NCBI RefSeq assembly: GCF_019634815.1
Contig: NZ_JAHCAP010000019.1
Span: 1 to 64,000, forward strand
DNA: 64,000 bases
Source of the DNA: Dokdonella sp.
GTDB taxonomy: Bacteria > Pseudomonadota > Gammaproteobacteria > Xanthomonadales > Rhodanobacteraceae
Reading direction: 5' to 3'
This document shows, piece after piece, positions 63,387-64,000 of the stretch. A model generated the notes under the pieces. The model had not been told where the DNA came from. It made no database searches and worked only from the letters and a program-made list of their open reading frames with translations. A program made the position numbers and the translations under genes. Each line of letters opens with the position of its first letter. The stretch's first letter is position 1.

Positions 63387-64000
63387 AACACGCGGTTTTG
63401 CGCTGGCACGCGCACGCCTGCGCAGTTTCGACCGCCAGTTCGACGTCGCGGTCAGCGTTCAGCAACCCGACCGCTACCGCCTGCTCGATGCCCTGCCCGC
63501 CGATCAGCCGCGCATCGCGCGCGGCTCGGGGGTGTCCTATGTGGCGGCGAGTTTCGGCGCCAATGCGGTGAGCGTCGACATGCGCAGCTTCAATCGTTTG
63601 CTCGCTTTCGACATGCGGACGGGACTGCTGTGCGTCGAGGCCGGCGCCTGCATCGGCGACGTGCAACGCTTCCTCTTGCCGCTCGGCTGGTATCTGCCGA
63701 TCGCGCCCGGGCACCCGCGTGCGAGCATCGGCGGCTGCATCGCCGCCGATGTACACGGCAAGAATCCCGCGCGCGATGGCACCTTCCGCAGTCTGGTCGA
63801 GGAACTGCAACTGCACGTTCCTGGTCGCGGCCTGTTCAATCTCGACACGCGCGATTCCAGCGGCCTGTTCGCGGCGACCTGTGGCGGATTGGGCCTGAGT
63901 GGCACGATCACCCGCGCCACCTTGCGCCTGAGTCGGCCACCGCGCGCGCTGGCGCTGCGCCGCGTGCTCGTCGACGACCTCGCCCAAGCCGCGCGCGTGT
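63373..64000 (+). CDS. FAD-binding oxidoreductase, DprE1-like (truncated by window edge)
   Basis: At least 209 residues from ATG 63373, with a perfect AGGAGG 6 nt upstream. It overlaps the antiporter gene by 14 nt, so it is translationally linked. A PCMH-type FAD domain is visible: ARGSGVSYVAASFGANAVSVDM, LLCVEAGACIGDVQRFLLPLGWYLP, and IGGCIAADVHGKNPARDGTF, the last closely resembling the ADxHGKNH motif of decaprenylphosphoryl-ribose oxidase DprE1 and its proteobacterial relatives. Those relatives oxidise polyprenyl-linked or free sugars. A sugar substrate is inference. The C-terminus is outside the window. Confidence 0.88.
   Translation, partial: MSDAETRGFALARARLRSFDRQFDVAVSVQQPDRYRLLDALPADQPRIARGSGVSYVAASFGANAVSVDMRSFNRLLAFDMRTGLLCVEAGACIGDVQRFLLPLGWYLPIAPGHPRASIGGCIAADVHGKNPARDGTFRSLVEELQLHVPGRGLFNLDTRDSSGLFAATCGGLGLSGTITRATLRLSRPPRALALRRVLVDDLAQAARV

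Overview
The window is a densely coded, high-GC stretch of a gammaproteobacterial chromosome, most likely from the order Xanthomonadales (Lysobacterales). The signs are a Clp-like CRP regulator divergent from speD, the block lptM-dapF-DUF484-xerC ... hslV-hslU, zapA-6S RNA-fau-EVE-rpiA, gpmI-envC-ctpA, a secreted protein with an IPTL-CTERM-type tail, and REP palindromes beginning GTAG. Most genes are conserved housekeeping genes. Interspersed are secreted or surface proteins of unknown role.

Layout. 1-10.1 kb: a truncated TPR-GGDEF protein and a small LigA-like protein; pepQ; mprF (aminoacyl-phosphatidylglycerol synthase/flippase). Convergent with mprF is a minus-strand run: pepP, an AcvB/VirJ-type lipoprotein hydrolase overlapping pepP by 4 nt, a small exported protein, and a membrane protein resembling DUF2167. 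10.3-14.9 kb: a very large beta-propeller/PAS/PAS/GGDEF/EAL sensor. 15.0-19.1 kb: a TIGR02449-like coiled-coil gene, zapA, 6S RNA, fau, EVE protein, rpiA and the IPTL-CTERM protein. 19.1-22.4 kb: a structured non-coding tract, tRNA-Gln(CTG), rpsI, rplM, coq7, speD. 22.6-29.3 kb: clp-like gene, EcsC protein, gspA/gspB-like pair, rhomboid protease, peroxiredoxin-like protein, membrane GGDEF protein. 29.5-40.3 kb: SpoIID-like secreted protein, fdxA, lipA, ctpA, envC, gpmI, a REP array, an M1 aminopeptidase, ubiE. 40.4-48.5 kb: DUF2207 protein, two unusual secreted proteins, a PlpD-type patatin autotransporter, lemA. 48.5-57.7 kb: DUF971 protein, unknown protein, serine beta-lactamase-like protein, hslU, hslV, a glycine-rich surface protein inserted opposite to the operon, xerC, DUF484, dapF, lptM. 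57.7-64 kb: two membrane proteins, a RimI-like acetyltransferase, a RLAN/RimK-like ATP-grasp ligase, a small membrane protein, a KefB/C antiporter and a truncated DprE1-like FAD oxidase.

Themes. Envelope maintenance recurs: MprF/AcvB lipid remodelling, EnvC/CtpA cell-wall control, LptM, PlpD, GspA/GspB. So does cyclic-di-GMP signalling: three GGDEF proteins, one also with EAL, plus a Clp-type regulator whose Xanthomonas homologue binds c-di-GMP. The least explained parts are the aminoacyl-PG neighbourhood, a short F-x-x-G-F-[DE] motif shared by three secreted proteins, the covarying repeats next to tRNA-Gln, and the 42.4-45.1 kb pair of secreted proteins. Functions are assigned by reading translated sequence only; no database search was run.
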